Source: Kondoa malvinella (taxonomy: Eukaryota > Basidiomycota > Agaricostilbomycetes > Agaricostilbales > Kondoaceae). Taken from it: a DNA stretch of 64,000 nt. Location of the stretch: the NCBI GenBank assembly GCA_039545315.1, contig BCIM01000009.1:62001-126000 (forward strand), in the 5' to 3' direction. Below the pieces are notes generated by a model. The model made no database searches. It was not told the origin of the DNA and worked only from the letters and a program-made list of their open reading frames with translations. The translations under genes were made by a program, and so were the position numbers. Positions within the stretch are counted from its first letter, which is position 1. Every line of letters starts with the position of its first letter. Shown piece after piece: positions 1 to 12,820 of the stretch.

Positions 1-787
1 TTTTGCCGTGTCAAGAGAACATTTGGATGCTGCTTGGGCAATGTGTAAAGTCGATCCGCTTTTAGCAAACGAGGTCGGTGTAGCTTGCTATTGGTCTGAT
101 GAGTGCGTCATATCCTATTTTTGAAGGGTGAAGCTGAATATTTGGCAGATTCGAAGATGCGATCAAGTATTTCGAAATAGCATTACAGCTAGTGAAGAGC
201 ATACAAGGAGTAGAAACGGCCTGGACGCATACGTATACCAATTTAGGTCATGCTCTGCGGAAAACAAAGTGCGCCTATTACCCTAGCTAATCGGATTAAG
301 CTGATTTGTTGAGCAGACGCTTCAAAGAGGCCAAAGAAGCATACACGAGAGCGATAGACCTGGATCCGAAGCTTGCAGCGGCTCATTTGGGCTTAGGCTA
401 TGTCCTCAGCGCGATGGGTGAGAGGGAAGCTGCTGTTGAGCGGTTACATGAGGTACGTCGGCAGCTGCTATGGCGAATCATCGCTTATTTCTGGCTGACT
501 ATGACTTACAGGGACTAGCGCGGTCACCTGCAGACCCACTGGGCGCCGAACTGCTTCGAACAGCGCTCGAAGACTCTGCATCATCTATCAAACTCGCTTC
601 ATCACCTGGGACTTTTTCCTTCCCTGGCCTCAATCCGGAAATAGCAGCTACATTCGATCGAGAAGCTGCTGAAGAGGATATACATGCTATGGCTATGGGA
701 ACGAGTCAGGGTCGGCAGGGTGAGACGTCAATGATGTCGCTGGAGCAGAGCGAAGATATTTCGATGGATGAGAGTTCAAGGGCGTAA
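1..787 (+). CDS. CDC16: Anaphase-promoting complex subunit Cdc16/APC6, C-terminal part (cut by window start)
   Basis: This is the 3' end of a tetratricopeptide-repeat subunit of the APC/C, the ubiquitin ligase that drives mitotic exit. The visible exons encode consecutive TPR helices: a stretch reading CKVDPLLANEVGV, then FEDAIKYFEIALQLV, then TYTNLGHALRK, then the well-formed repeat around FKEAKEAYTRAIDLDPKLAA near 320-380. These match the order and spacing in the last TPRs of Cdc16 (DPLLINELGV ... NLGH). At least three short introns interrupt the segment, and the reading frame changes across the intron near 450-515. The tail after the last TPR is acidic and Ser/Met-rich, ending in DESSRA at 787. 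The N-terminal portion lies outside the window. Cdc27 or Cdc23 are alternatives, but the NLGH-type motif favours Cdc16. Confidence 0.8.
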
Positions 788-1135
788 TTCAATACCTGCG
801 TTGCTCTTGGCAGACTTGTCGAGCTACTCACAAGTCTATATCATCAACTTGACTGATGCCGCCGAAACATGACTTGTCGCATGTTCGTTTTGACAGCCAT
901 CGCTTGACTGTACTCATCCGCAAGCAACTTGATCCACCTGACTTGGCACGACATGCCTATGTTCACACTATCGCTGCAGAGATATCGCTGTCCTGGCGCT
1001 TGACGTGCCCAATTTCGGTCAACGCTCGAACCTAACACGCATTGCTCGCGTGGCCGGGATACCTTCGCTTACACTCTGATCCTGTGTGCTTTGTGCTTCT
1101 TGATCCTGTTTGACCTCTTTCCTCTCTGCTTGAAA
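788..1135. other. Intergenic region between CDC16 and the Pol X gene
   Basis: About 350 bp between two genes on the same strand. It should hold the 3' end of the Cdc16 transcript and the promoter of the polymerase gene. A pyrimidine-rich stretch (tgatcctgtttgacctcttt) lies just upstream of the start at 1136. No conserved coding frame, tRNA or repeat is visible. Confidence 0.5.
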
Positions 1136-3146
1136 ATGTTTGCCCAACGCTTTAGTCTCGCTTCGGCTCGAGCATGCCGCAATGCTGCTGTTCCTGCGAG
1201 TCGCTTAACGCGTCCTGTTATAGCTCTGGCCCGACGTACCATCTCGTCTACGCCTGTTCATTATGAGAGCCTTGCAGGAATCAACAAGTTTGTCCCCGTT
1301 AAAGCGTCTGTCGAGAAACGGACTAATTGGCCTGCTTTTGTATAGACTTCAGAAAGTACCGAACTGGCAAGACAAGGAAGTCAGTCTGAAGCAGCTACTC
1401 GAAGACTTTCGCAACCTGCAAAGCTTGGAGCGAGTCATTGGTAGCCGTGATCAAAGCGAAGCTAGTCTTGAATATCGCGTGAGTAGATGCCGCATTTTCA
1501 GAGTTCTAGACTGAAAGACGATACAGAATGCCGAGCGACAGATCTTTCAAATGAACATAGGAAGATCAGAAGCAGATATGTGCAAGTAAGCCTACCATAC
1601 TTGCTCTGTTCCAGTAGCTGAGCGCCTCCGTAGACTCAAGGATCTGGAAGTGATCTTACCACCAAAATGGTCCCGAGCATGGCGCACAATTCGCGAGAGG
1701 GCTATGGACAACAAAGTAGAACGCTTGACAGGCTTGGACGCTTTCACTCAGAAAGTGGTACAGTTCAAGTGAGCGCCAGTGTTCTATCGTTCGGGCAATC
1801 TGAACCCCATCCCAGCCGGATCTACGGTATCGGTGCGACATATGCAGCGAAATTCGCAAACGCCGGAGCCAAATCGCCGGACGATCTGCTTGCCGAGATG
1901 AAGAAGCCTGAGGAGAAGCGAAGGTGGAAGCTTTCAAATGCTCAAATCCTCGGGGTGAAGCATGCTGTATGTTTCTTTGTGAAACCTTAGTCAAGGCAAG
2001 GCTCATCAGGTGTTCAGGCCGATATTGAGCAACTTATACCTCGCAAGTAAGTCTATCGCTGTATCGCGAAGAAAACATATGGATCTCGTATGTAACAGGG
2101 AGAGTGATAAGTGGAGTGATGTGCTGCTCGAAGCTGCAAATGCCGTCGACTCGAAGTTAGAGGGTGAGATCCTCGGCTCGTACAGACGCGGCAACGCCAT
2201 GTCATCTGGTGTGTATCTCCCCAATCTGATGTCAGAGGTCTAAACAATATCTAGATATTGACCTGATCCTCCGCCATCCCGATCTGAAGCGTAAGCTAGG
2301 AATCAATTGTCATGACCTGCGCTTACGACTTTGTCAGGTGAGAGCTCGGAAGAGGACTTCAAAGCAAAGATGGAGCTCATCACGAAGAAGATGGGCAACA
2401 AGGTCGAGCTACTCGGAGTCATGGCGGATGGGCCCAAAGTTTTCAGAGGTAGAGCTGATCAAGCTAAGCATGAGACTACGCTGAAGCTCATTGCAGCTAT
2501 GGTTCGGTTTAAGAAGGAGAAGAATGCAGTTGCTCGTCGCTTGGATATCAGCATTGCACCTTACGAAACGTACTATTACAAACTGCTTGTGAGGTCACAT
2601 CGCTTGTCCTATTGTACACGCCTGACACGATGAAAGGGATCATCTGGAGACGACGTTAGCACGCACTCTGGGCGCGCCAGACAATGTACTGATTGCGCTT
2701 CGTAACAGCGATTGCAGAAGATTCTGCGTGCAAGGGCTAAGGATTTGGGGTAACTCTCTCATTCAAAGCAGCTCTCACATGCTCATTACTTCTGGCAGTC
2801 TGTTCTTGAATGAACATGGTATCGGCAATCGCATTCCAGGCAAGGGAACCGCCCACATTTTCGACCCTGAAGATTTTCGACACGTCAAATCAGAGGAAGA
2901 GATATTTGAGATGTGAGTGTTCCGGTCGTCTGATGAATCAGCGTTGACCGCTTTGTGTTCAGCTTGAAGCTACCATATGTGAGTCTACCTGACATAAAGC
3001 TTTGACACTCTTTAAACTGTCTTTATTAGCTCGCGCCTACAGAACGAAAGTATGCTGTTCTCGCTCGCTCTCAAAGCTTGACTGACTCCTCTCTTAGCTT
3101 TTCGTTCTACCAGTCCACTCACGATTACAACAAATTCCCTGTCTAG
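1136..3146 (+). CDS. Family-X DNA polymerase (Pol beta-like) with probable mitochondrial presequence
   Basis: A gap-filling, repair-type DNA polymerase of the Pol beta/lambda/mu family. Family hallmarks, in order: a helix-hairpin-helix segment YGIGATYAAKFANAGAKSPDDL (about 1810-1880); the polymerase signature GSYRRGNAMSSG followed, after an intron ending near 2254, by DIDLILRHPD, which supplies the first two catalytic aspartates; RRLDISIAPYETYYYKLL near 2550 with the third catalytic Asp; and the C-terminal LNEHGIGNR and SEEEIF...LPYLAPTER. The thumb continues to a stop at 3146; a 48-nt intron-like insert just before the end is in frame either way. The N-terminus is Arg/Ala/Ser-rich without acids and contains RRTISSTPVHYE, typical of a cleavable mitochondrial presequence. 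It joins the rest through an intron at 1288-1345 (branch site CTAAT). There are about nine exons. No BRCT or terminal-transferase module is seen. Confidence 0.85.
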
Positions 3147-3342
3147 AGCAAACATCAACCGGATGGGTGATCGGTTTCGTCTGTGCTTCTGTAATACGTT
3201 CTGTACTGTACTTTGCATCGTTGCGCTCCTCTCACTGTCTGCGAATTGATGACGAGTATCCAATCAACAAAAACAGAAGGAAATTTCCTGAGTCTGATCA
3301 GCGACCTTTGCGAGCTCTATACCCTATCAAGGACAGTCAGCA

Positions 3343-6300
3343 ATGTCGAATAAACGGTTCTTAGCCAGCAACACACGCAATGTTTGCATTCTGGCGCATG
3401 TCGAGTGAGCTTCAGCAATAGCATAATAGCTTGCGATGCCAGCGCTGACACGAGCGACACAGTCATGGCAAGACATCGCTGGCCGATTCGCTCTTAGCTG
3501 CCAACAACATTGTGTCGAGTCGTATGGCAGGCAAGGTCCGATATTTGGACAGTCGAGACGATGAACAGGAAAGAGGCATCACGATGGAATCCAGCGCTGT
3601 GTCCCTGTCATACCGAGTACAGCGGCCTTCTACATCACCTGATGAGTCTCCTGCAATCGAAGACTACATCATCAATCTGATAGACACGCCTGGTCATGTC
3701 GATTTTTCGAGCGAAGTCTCGACAGCGTCTCGTTTGTGTGATGGAGCTCTAGTATTGGTCGATGCTGTGGAAGGAGTATGCACGCAGGTATGTGCTGTCT
3801 CTGTAGATTATAAATTGAGCGTTGAGCGAACGCAAGGCAGACCATCTCAGTCTTGAAACAAGCTTGGACAGAGCAGCTCAAACCGATTCTTGTCATCAAC
3901 AAGATAGATCGGCTCATCACTGAGCTCCGTCTAGCACCAATAGAAGCACATCACCACCTCATCCAGTTGGTAGAGCAAGTCAATGCTGTTATGGGAGGCT
4001 TCTTTGCGTCAGAGCGATTAGACGATGAAGAGCGCTGGCATGAAGAAAGAGCAAAGAGGTTATCAGCCAAGAAAGAAGCTACAGCAGATTTAATGACGGA
4101 ACAAGCCAATCAAGCCAATGGCACAGAAACACCAACAGAAGCAGACAATGAGCAAAGTCGCTTTGACGAAAGAGACGACGAAGATATCTACTTTGCACCC
4201 GAGACCGGCAATGTTATATTTGCCAGCGCTATTGATGGCTGGGCGTTCCGCATAAACAACTTTTCGCAATTGCATGCTCGGCGGTTAGGCATCAAAGAAG
4301 CCAACCTCAGGCAGGTCTTGTGGGGCGACTTCTATCTTGATCCGAAGAACAAACGAGTGCTGGCACGAAAACATCTGGCCAAGCGCAACCTGAAGCCTAT
4401 GTTTGTGCAATTTGTGCTGGAAAACATCTGGGCAATCTATGAGAACGTCACTTTGGAATAGTTAGTCATTCGGTACTTGACTGTGATATGTGCTGACCTG
4501 CAACAAAGTAATGCCGAAAAGATCACCAAAATCATCACTGCCCTCGGCCTGAAGATCAAGCCTCAGGATCTAAAAGCGAAGGAACGACGCACCTTACTCT
4601 CCGCTATCTTCTCGCAATGGCTACCGATAGCGCCTGCAGCCTTTCGTGGTATAGTCGAGCAAATACCTGCACCAAGAGAAGCGCAAGAGATTCGCTTGCC
4701 TCGAATGCTGCACCCTACCTTACCTCGCCAGCAGAATGCTCCAGAACCTGCCAACAGACTCGAAAGCGACTTGTACTCGTGTAATGCTGCTAATCAAGCT
4801 CATGTCATCGCCTACGTCAGCAAAATGTTTGCAATACCTACAGCCGACTTGCCTCAGAATCAGCGGCGGCAAATGACAGCGGAAGAAATGCGCGAGAAAG
4901 GTCGTCGGACACGAGAAGCGGCTTCAGCTTTGCAAGCTACTGGTGCTGTCGTGTCATTAGAAGAAAGCGAGCGCGACGCGGCAGCAATGGAACAGTCTAA
5001 GCCAGAAGAGCCTGAAGTTGAAATGGAGGCAGAGACGCTGATTGGCTTTGCAAGACTCTATTCCGGATCTGTTCGAGCTGGACAAAAGCTGTATGCCATC
5101 CTGCCGAAATACAATTCAGCTCTGTCACCCGACCACGAAACGAACAAGCGCTTCTGGGTGCCGATCACAGTCTCTCATCTGTATATGATGATGGGACGGG
5201 ATCTAGTACCAGTAGAAGAGGTGCCAGCAGGCAATGTCTTTGGGGTCGGCGGTTTGGAAGGAAAGGTCGTCAGAAGTGCTACCCTTTGCGCTTCGCATCC
5301 AGTTTTCGATCAAGAGCTGCCCAAGTCAAGTATATCAAAAGAGATGCAAGAGAGCTTTGTCAATCTCGCTGCTTTGAACTTTGCTTCTGCCCCGATTGTT
5401 CGAGTTGCGCTAGAACCCGAAGACCCATGTGAGTATTTCGATATGGCCATAGTGTTCTAACTAAGTAGCTCGTCTTCCAGCCCAAATGCCACAACTTGTC
5501 GAAGGCCTTCGTTTGCTGAATCAGAGTGATCCTTGCGTCGAGACATTACGGCAAGAGACCGGAGAGCATGTCATTCTTACAGCCGGAGAATTGCATCTGG
5601 AGGTATGTATTTGTATACCCATCGAGCCATAGCTGACTTGTGCATCTGCAGCGGTGTCTGAAAGACTTGCGAGAGCGCTTTGCAAAAATCAAAATTCAGT
5701 CGTCTCCGCCAATTGTACCTTTCAGAGAGACAGCAATCAGCTCTGCAGACCTAACACCGAAGGCCAAAGGTGTTACAAGAGGTACCAGCTCCTTCACAGT
5801 ACTGGAAGGTCTGCTCAGCATCACCATTTCCGCTCGACCCTTGTCGTCCGCAGTCACCTCTTTCCTGTCAACTCATCAAGCTTCAGTGCGCAAAGTCCAG
5901 CGAGAAAAAGAGGAAGCATCAGCTGCAGATGCTGTCGATCCCGATGCATCCCTCAACCAAGCTGAAGCCAAAGAGATGTCATCACAAGACTTTAACTCGC
6001 GCCTGTCTAGTCTACTGCAAGAAGCAGAAGTGACCGACTTCAATAGGCCGATACGAACTTTTGGTCCGCGAGGAGTTGGCCCGAACATTCTCTTTGATAT
6101 ACCGTATGCCTGTTGCAAGGTTTTATAGCGATTTGCTGATTGTCCAGATAAATAGATCGAAAGCAAAGTCAGAAGTGGAAGCAGCGGCAGATAGGAGTGC
6201 GACAAGAGCCTTCTTCGAGAGTATAGACACAGCCTTCCAGATCGCTACTTTGCGAGGCCCGCTTTGTGCCGAGCCAGTAGAAGGCATGGCTTTCTTTGTC

Positions 6301-7002
6301 GAAAGTCTAGAGCTGCGGCAAGACGAGGGAGATGAGCAAAATCGTGAGCGGCTGGTCACTGAGTTGACAGCAGCTAACCAATGTCGTGATAGTGCAAACA
6401 CGCTTCTCCCAAGTTACAGGCGGCATCATCTCTCAAGGTCAAGAAGCGTTCGGGAACGCTTTCCTAGACTGGTCGCCTCGACTCTTGCTGGCAATGTATT
6501 CGTGTGATATCCAAGCGTCAAGTAAGCAATAATGTTTCGTTGTCGCGTGCTCCAGGCTGACATAGGTGTAGCGGATGTGTTGGGCAAAGTTTACGGAGTT
6601 GTTGCACGTCGAAGAGGGCGCATCGTATCCGAAGAAATGAAGGAAGGCACGACCTTCTTTACAGTTCGCGCGCTGCTTCCTGTAGTGGAGAGCTTCGGTT
6701 TCGCAGAAGGTCCGCTTGCTGTCAACATATTTTGACAATCGAGCTCATCGTGGCTTGCAGAAATTCGAAAGCGTACTTCAGGCGCTGCAAGTCCCCAACT
6801 CGTCTTTCACGGCTTCGAAATGCTGGATCAAGATCCGTTCTGGGTTCCGACAACAGAAGAAGAGCTAGAGGATCTAGGCGACAAAGCAGATCGAGAGAAC
6901 GTAGCGAGACGGTATATGGACAGAGTCAGGAAACGCAAAGGTCTGGCTGTGGTAGAGAAGATTGTCGAGTTTGCCGAGAAGCAGCGGACGATGAAGCGTT
7001 AG
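3343..7002 (+). CDS. RIA1: Elongation factor-like GTPase 1 (Efl1/Ria1)
   Basis: Cytoplasmic GTPase of the EF-2 family that, with Sdo1/SBDS, evicts eIF6 (Tif6) from pre-60S subunits in the last maturation step. GTPase motifs: G1 [15 protein letters not shown] (interrupted by the first intron), G2 RGITMESS, G3 DTPGHVDF, G4 NKIDR. An acidic, Glu/Asp-rich insertion follows near 4030-4190, as in Efl1 but not EF-2. The C-terminus is diagnostic: [19 protein letters not shown], then [29 protein letters not shown] and AEKQRTMKR at the stop. There are about eight introns, including one near 3399-3462 and one at about 3787-3842. The predicted length is about 1,070 residues, normal for the family. The start at 3343 gives [21 protein letters not shown], which aligns with other Efl1 proteins. 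Confidence 0.93.
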
Positions 7003-7088
7003 ATGTATGTATAGTCGTAATAGCACAATCACACTCATACATTATACAAGATACAAAAGGTACATGAGAATACAGCCGCGCAAGTAGC

Positions 7089-7839
7089 CTAATCTTTGAT
7101 CTCTCCGTCGATGACATATAAGATTCCATCAGATGCTTCATATCGCCTGTCAACACCAATCCTCTGTAAGCGACATTCGCATACGGGTATGGATGGTCTG
7201 ACCTGGATATATGCATAGTCTGATTCAGGCTGACTTGCTGCCAATTTTCGCCTTCCTGACTTGTCCGCTCAAGATAAATTGTCCGGTCACTCGCTAACGT
7301 GTCTAGCTCCACCGTCTTCTTGTCCTTATTGAACAGTTCCGCTTCCCCTGCAACGATGTATCCAGAGACCCAGTCTTCCAGATATTTTGCGAGTCCTTTC
7401 TCGCCGTCCTGCGTTTCGACAGTCTCTTCACTAGCAGGACCCTTGTGCGGCGGCTGAGGCAAATTCATGATTGCGTTGTTTGTGGGCTGTCGACAGGGTC
7501 AAGGCTATCAGCTGGTGCCTTGGGAGAGGAATTCGCGCTGCTTACGGAGAAGATGGTAGTCTTGATGGCTGGCGTGAGCAAGCGTCGGCTCAAGTAGCTG
7601 CTCTCGCGCAGGTATGAAGCGAATCTAGCCAAAGCTCAGCCGGAGACAGCGTAGACCAATACCGAGGCTTACATGCTAATGTCCTGGTTGATGACGAGCA
7701 GGTCATTCAGCGAGGGGAGAGTAGAGGCGGATGCTGGATTATAGGTGACATCGTTGACAAACGGGAGTTGCTGCTTTTGTGAGGCGAGGACTGGAGTGAG
7801 GGAAGCCGCCAGTGCTGCTACTAGTCTAAAGGATTTCAT
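7089..7839 (-). CDS. Secreted/ER fasciclin (FAS1) domain protein, Mug57-like
   Basis: A protein of about 195 residues with an N-terminal signal peptide (MKSFRLVAALAASLTPVLA) and a single FAS1 domain. FAS1 features are visible after splicing: LPSLNDLLVINQDIS, a helix SYLRESSYLSRRLL, the H1-like box TTIFSPTNNAIMNLP, a second box around VSGYIVAGE, and the closing strand YEASDGILYVIDGEIKD just before the stop. The arrangement resembles the single-FAS1 fungal proteins Mug57 (S. pombe) and YLR001C. There are three introns: donor GTAAGC after the first exon, GTAAGC after IFS, and a 46-nt intron with donor GTCAGA near 7155-7200. An in-frame ATG nine codons upstream (7866) could also be used, but the hydrophobic leader is better with the start at 7839. 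The gene converges on RIA1 with 86 bp between stop codons. Confidence 0.75.
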
Positions 7840-7975
7840 GTTGTTGTATGAATGGTTTGAGGGCAAGAGAAGACCAGACGAAGCGGTTGCTTAGTCAGCA
7901 AACAGTCTATGAAGACGTCAAGACTACAAGGCCAAGGTGTATCCCAATATGCACACAAATACAAAGTTGCCCTTT

Positions 7976-10900
7976 CTACAAAGCCATCTCACTGAACCAA
8001 GCATCGAACCTCTTCTTCCTATCGCTCTCCAGCGTTTCCTCATCTGTCGGCTCTTCATCTATCTTGCGATGTATATAGTCGCCGGTCTTGGCTACGAAGA
8101 AGAGACGGAAGCTGTTCAGGCCTATCTTGACTTCTAGATCGGTGTGCGCTTCGACTGGCTTATCGGAATTGAGAGTAGCAAGACGATGATTCCTGCAAAC
8201 GCATCAGTATCGCTAGACATAGCCTAGGAGACGACATACCGCTTGAGTACAGGAGCAGAGACAATTGTAGGGATGCCTTCAGTCTGACTGGGCAGCACGA
8301 ACGAGCTTGCGTAGTATTCGAACCGTTGCTCTGGTGTTCGCAGCACATCGTCCAGAGTGAGATCGGATTGACCTAGTAGCTGAAGTACGAGGACGCTTGC
8401 TTCTGGTAGCTAATACCAAGAATGTCACTTTTGATCTGCATCCGGAAAGGCAGACGTACCCATTCTATCCGATACAAATACTCATCGTCTACCACAGTCG
8501 CTTCCGCTTCCATCCGGTATGTGATTTGCTGTCGTATCGTTGTTTGCTCTATACTTCGGTCCTTCTCCAGCAACAGCATCAATTCTTGACACTTTGAATC
8601 AGAGTTGATAGCATGTGTCTGTATGTACCAAAAGTCTGTATCAGCGAGGCCGAAACAGTAATGTGCGACATACATGTTTTATTAAGGCAGCGACAAGCTT
8701 GTCGATGGTGAACAGAGGGAAAGCTTTCGTTCCCCACATATACCGCAGATGCTCTTCAAATGTGTTCTGATCGATATCAGTATCGAAAAGGCGTTCACAA
8801 AGGTCCAGAGAGTGGTCGTAGTATTGTGAAGGAGGCGAGACACCTTCTACGGTCGGTATATCGATGATAGGAAGAGGCTGAGCAAGACCGAGTTCGACAG
8901 CGAGAGGATTGAGCCGAGGAGCTTGTTCGCGCTGAATGACTAGCTCTGTGGCTGCATTCTTGACTGTGGAAAGACGGTGATAGAGGAGATGAAAGGTTCT
9001 GATGAGGCAGTAGAAGGTCAGATTAGTGTAGAAATTGTAACGTCGGCCATCTGTCTCCACTGGCGGTGGAGCAGGAGAATCGCCCTTAACAGGTGAGCCA
9101 TGCCGTCTCTTCCGATTAGAGTCTGGCCAAGGTATTGTACTCGCTTGTATCCAGCTTTCTGTTGCTTTGCTGGAAGAAGCTGTCTGCTCAGGGTGAGAGA
9201 AGCCGTTCGTCTCGGGGTTGGGCGTCGTTCCGGAAGCTTTTGCCAGACCGTGAGCGTGCGCAAGTAGGCGACGGCGAAGATCGGCCGCGACTGCTTTCAG
9301 ACCAGTGCGAGATTTCGGTGTCGAAGAGCCGTTGGTCATGTTCTCGTCTCGAGTGCCAGTCTCGCTCATCCCTTCAGCATCGCTCTCGCCTTCGTCATCT
9401 TCATCATGATGCTTGAGCACCAGTGCTCCAAGAACGTTCTCCATCTCTTCGCGATCAATGTTGAAGACCATTGAAACAAAGAGGCGCAGGAAGCCTTCGA
9501 CTCGCTCGCGTTCCGGGGCGGAGAAGCCACTATTCGGTCGATCGAGGAAGGAGAAAGTCAAGCGCAGGACATCAAAGATGACGGATCGGTCGTCCATCTT
9601 GAGCTCAAACTGATGACGAGAGCGATCAGTTCTCGCCATATCCAGCTCGGAGATCTCGACACCAGCAGCGACGCGCTTTTGCTGTTGATCCGCTCGTAGC
9701 TGTTCTATCTCGGTGACGAACGACTTTGAAGTGATGGTCTTCTTGTCGTTGACTTTGAAAGCGCCGCCTTGATGGTCCAGACTGCGGTAATAGTTTTTGA
9801 CATCGACCTCTCGCCAGACCTTGTTCCAGTCTTTGAGCGCACGCTTCCAATCTTGGTTCTTCTGCCTCATGCGATTGAGGATGATGGGTATCGAGATGGA
9901 CGGATTGTCATAGAAAGCATTGATGACTTCAAGCGCATGGTCTGTCCTTGTACCGGAAGCCGCGCCAACAGCATCACTTCCGTAGATCTTCCGAATGGCT
10001 TTCTCTATTACACTAGCTGAAGAGCCGCCAAAGTTGGGATTGAGCTTGAAGGTGGCTTTGTCATCTGCATGCATTACTTTGAGACGAGCAGCTATTGGGT
10101 CGATCAAAGCGATAGCGCGACGATTGGTCTCGATGACGACGCTGAACCAATGCCGTTCTTGTTCAGACAGCCCTAGAGCTTCTTCGCTGAGATTCTTTTT
10201 GTGTGCGCCAGAGCCTTCAGAAGCCTGTGCACGTCACGCCCAGTCAGCCCAACGGCCAATTGTATCATCGCTACACGTACCCAGGTAGCATGAGCGACCC
10301 AATCATCATTCAAGACACTCCAACAAAGCGCATCTCGACCCGAACAAGCCAACTCAACTTCAGAATGCGGCAACTTCTTGTAGCTCGGCCCTTCACTAGG
10401 CAAGGTGTTGAGATCAATCCTTGGTCTCTCCAGCGCATCCACATTCTCTACCATCCACTCTTCGCCATCTACTAGTCCATGTTCGGTGGGATCCCAGCCG
10501 ACGAGCGTTTTGAATTCGGCAAACAACTCTTCATTCGAGTAAAGAAAGAGGTAGACTTTCTCCATAAGCACAGGAAGCGTAATGACGTCGCACGAAAAGA
10601 GGTTGAGCGTCTTTAAGAATTCTTGATAGACGTCTCTGTCATCCATGTGTTTTTTTGCGCGTTCGAAAAAGCTCAATTCGTCCATCGAGACGAGCGTTTG
10701 TCCTGGTAAACCATGTGCACCTTTCGGATAGGGTGAAGCTGGTAAAGTACTGCTAGGCGGAGGAGGCGAAAGCATAGGCGGAGAAACATCTCTTGCTGTT
10801 GTGCTTTTCCCACCTCTGCCTCTACCTCGACCTGAATTGATGCTCCTTCCTTTCGCTGTCGCGCTGCCATCGAAACCCATCTTCTTTCTTCTTTTGTCTT

Positions 10901-12402
10901 CTTGACCTTGAGCAGCAGCAGTCAAGCTACTCGCTCCAGCTGCAGGAGTCGTCCTCGGCTTCTTCTTGGGTTGACCAGGTAAAGCCGCACTAGCAGAACG
11001 CTTATCCATCGGTGGTGCGAATCCACCAACAGGTCCACCAAGCGCAGAAGGACCATTGCTATTCTCTGGTAAGAATTGTTTGAATTCGTCCAATAAATCA
11101 GGAGCAGATGCGAAAAGCGTAGTGACTTGAGCATAGACTTCTTGGATCGGTCTTTGTTCTTTCTGGTACGTTTGCAGAATCTCGAGAAAGACTTTATAGG
11201 TGGATGGATCGCCTGCGAAACGGGTCTTGATCTTGTTGACATAATTGATGGCGTGGTTGAATTCGACAGGTGGACGTTGTGCTATACCGAGTATTGAGGC
11301 AGCTCCAGGAGTAGCTACGATGTTGTTGCCTGGGTTAGGTGAGGTAGACGGAACGGGGTGAGCTGTTGGAGGCGCGATTGAAGACTGAGGCACAGAAGCT
11401 GGAGCAGCATATGGACCTAATACTTTCTTAGGAAACTTCTTGACTATGTATGAAACGACTTACCCGATTCAGGAAGAGTGGTATGCGTCGTAGTGCTTGG
11501 ACCAGCTGCCGACACAGAAATGGTAGGCGGCAAGGGCTGTTGTGACTGCTGACCAGGTCTGGTCTCTGCAGTGACACGATCATTTGAGCCACCTAGCTGA
11601 GTATGCGTTGTTGTGCCGCTGGGTGTTGTGACTGTAATAAGATCCGGCTCGCTTGGATCTGTCGAGCATTCGATTCGGTAGCCTGGCGGAAGGAAAGTGT
11701 TAACTGTAGCAGCATGTCAGAGTCGAAGAATGACAAGTACAAATACTCACAGCCTTCAATCAATGACGGATGACCTCTGAATAGATCTGAAACTCTTCGA
11801 ATGACAGCTGGGGTGTCAATTCTGTACATAACAGGATTCAGCCAATGAGACTGAATGTAGCCTTTCTACACGTACGTCTGAGTCTTGAAGTCCTTCATAA
11901 CATCTAGAAAGCGATTGTAGACTTCGGGCGCTTGTGAGAACTTGACTTTGACATCATCCAGATATGATAGCGCATCCCGAACGTTCAATTGTCCCCTATC
12001 AAAAACTCTGTTCAGCTGTGTCTAGCCGTGACAAGCTGATGAGAGCACTGACCTATTATATCAGACAGATCATGCGGAAATCAACATTGGAAAAGCTTTG
12101 ACTGTGAATGATCTCACCTAGCAGGAGGCGGTTTATTCTATTCACACAAAGTGTCAGCGAGCGTTGCAAGAGCTAGAAAAGACACGAACCTGGGGATTGT
12201 TCGGTGCAGATCTGACGCCTTGAAAGCCAGGTCCAGACATGGTAGCGCTGTGTCCATACGGATTACTGCTTGAGCCAGGTTGTGTCTGCCTGTAGCCAGG
12301 TTGCAGAGCTGCGTCTGTCCTAAAGGCAGAGCTGCTATTTGCGTTTGCAGGTGCTGCAGAAGGCAAAGTCGCGTTCGCTCTGCTGTTCGGCGGCTGAGCC
12401 AT
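7976..12402 (-). CDS. SIN3: Transcriptional corepressor SIN3
   Basis: Scaffold of the Rpd3/HDAC corepressor complex in the nucleus. Three paired amphipathic helix (PAH) repeats can be read: PAH1 around [18 protein letters not shown] and the following [18 protein letters not shown] (about 11,740-12,000); PAH2 around [19 protein letters not shown]...[11 protein letters not shown] (about 11,060-11,270); PAH3 around [20 protein letters not shown]...[11 protein letters not shown] (about 10,490-10,670). The HDAC-interacting domain follows ([55 protein letters not shown]), then the Sin3 C-terminal region ending [10 protein letters not shown]. Pro/Ser-rich linkers separate the PAHs. The protein is roughly 1,250-1,300 residues from about ten exons. 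The start ATG at 12402 begins a low-complexity Gln/Asn/Ser leader. It is divergent from TSC2. Confidence 0.93.
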
Positions 12403-12820
12403 GTTGCTAGCTAGCAGGGGCTATACGCTGGACTGATCCACTTGGCCTGCAGCGAGGGATTCGCCTTTATCGCGATATCGCTGTCTGACGCCAAGTTGCA
12501 ACTTGGAGATCTACGACCGCTGTGTTGCCCGCTGTGCTGTATCCTCTCGGGCTGTGTCTGTCGCCTGCTGAAGCCACAAAGAGGAAGATATCCTGGTGTC
12601 TTGAAGTTCTTGCTTGGGTGACCTCTGTTATCGCAAAGATTGGAAGTCGGCATCTCGTATTTCGGAACGCTGCTCGCCTGTCTGTCGTATTAGGAGCAAA
12701 CAAGAGACAGATTCCCTTTGCTCTGCTGGAATTTCGGTCACGACATTTTCAATTTACAGCTTTTGTGAGTCTATCATCGCTCTATTCACACTGCAAGCTG
12801 AAATGTGAACGGATTGAAGG
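12403..12820. promoter_or_regulatory. Divergent promoter region of SIN3 and TSC2
   Basis: A 418-bp gap between the start codons of two divergently transcribed genes, so both promoters must lie here. Short open frames on both strands show no family resemblance. A pyrimidine-rich stretch just before the TSC2 start (ctatcatcgctctattcac) fits a fungal initiator region. Confidence 0.45.
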
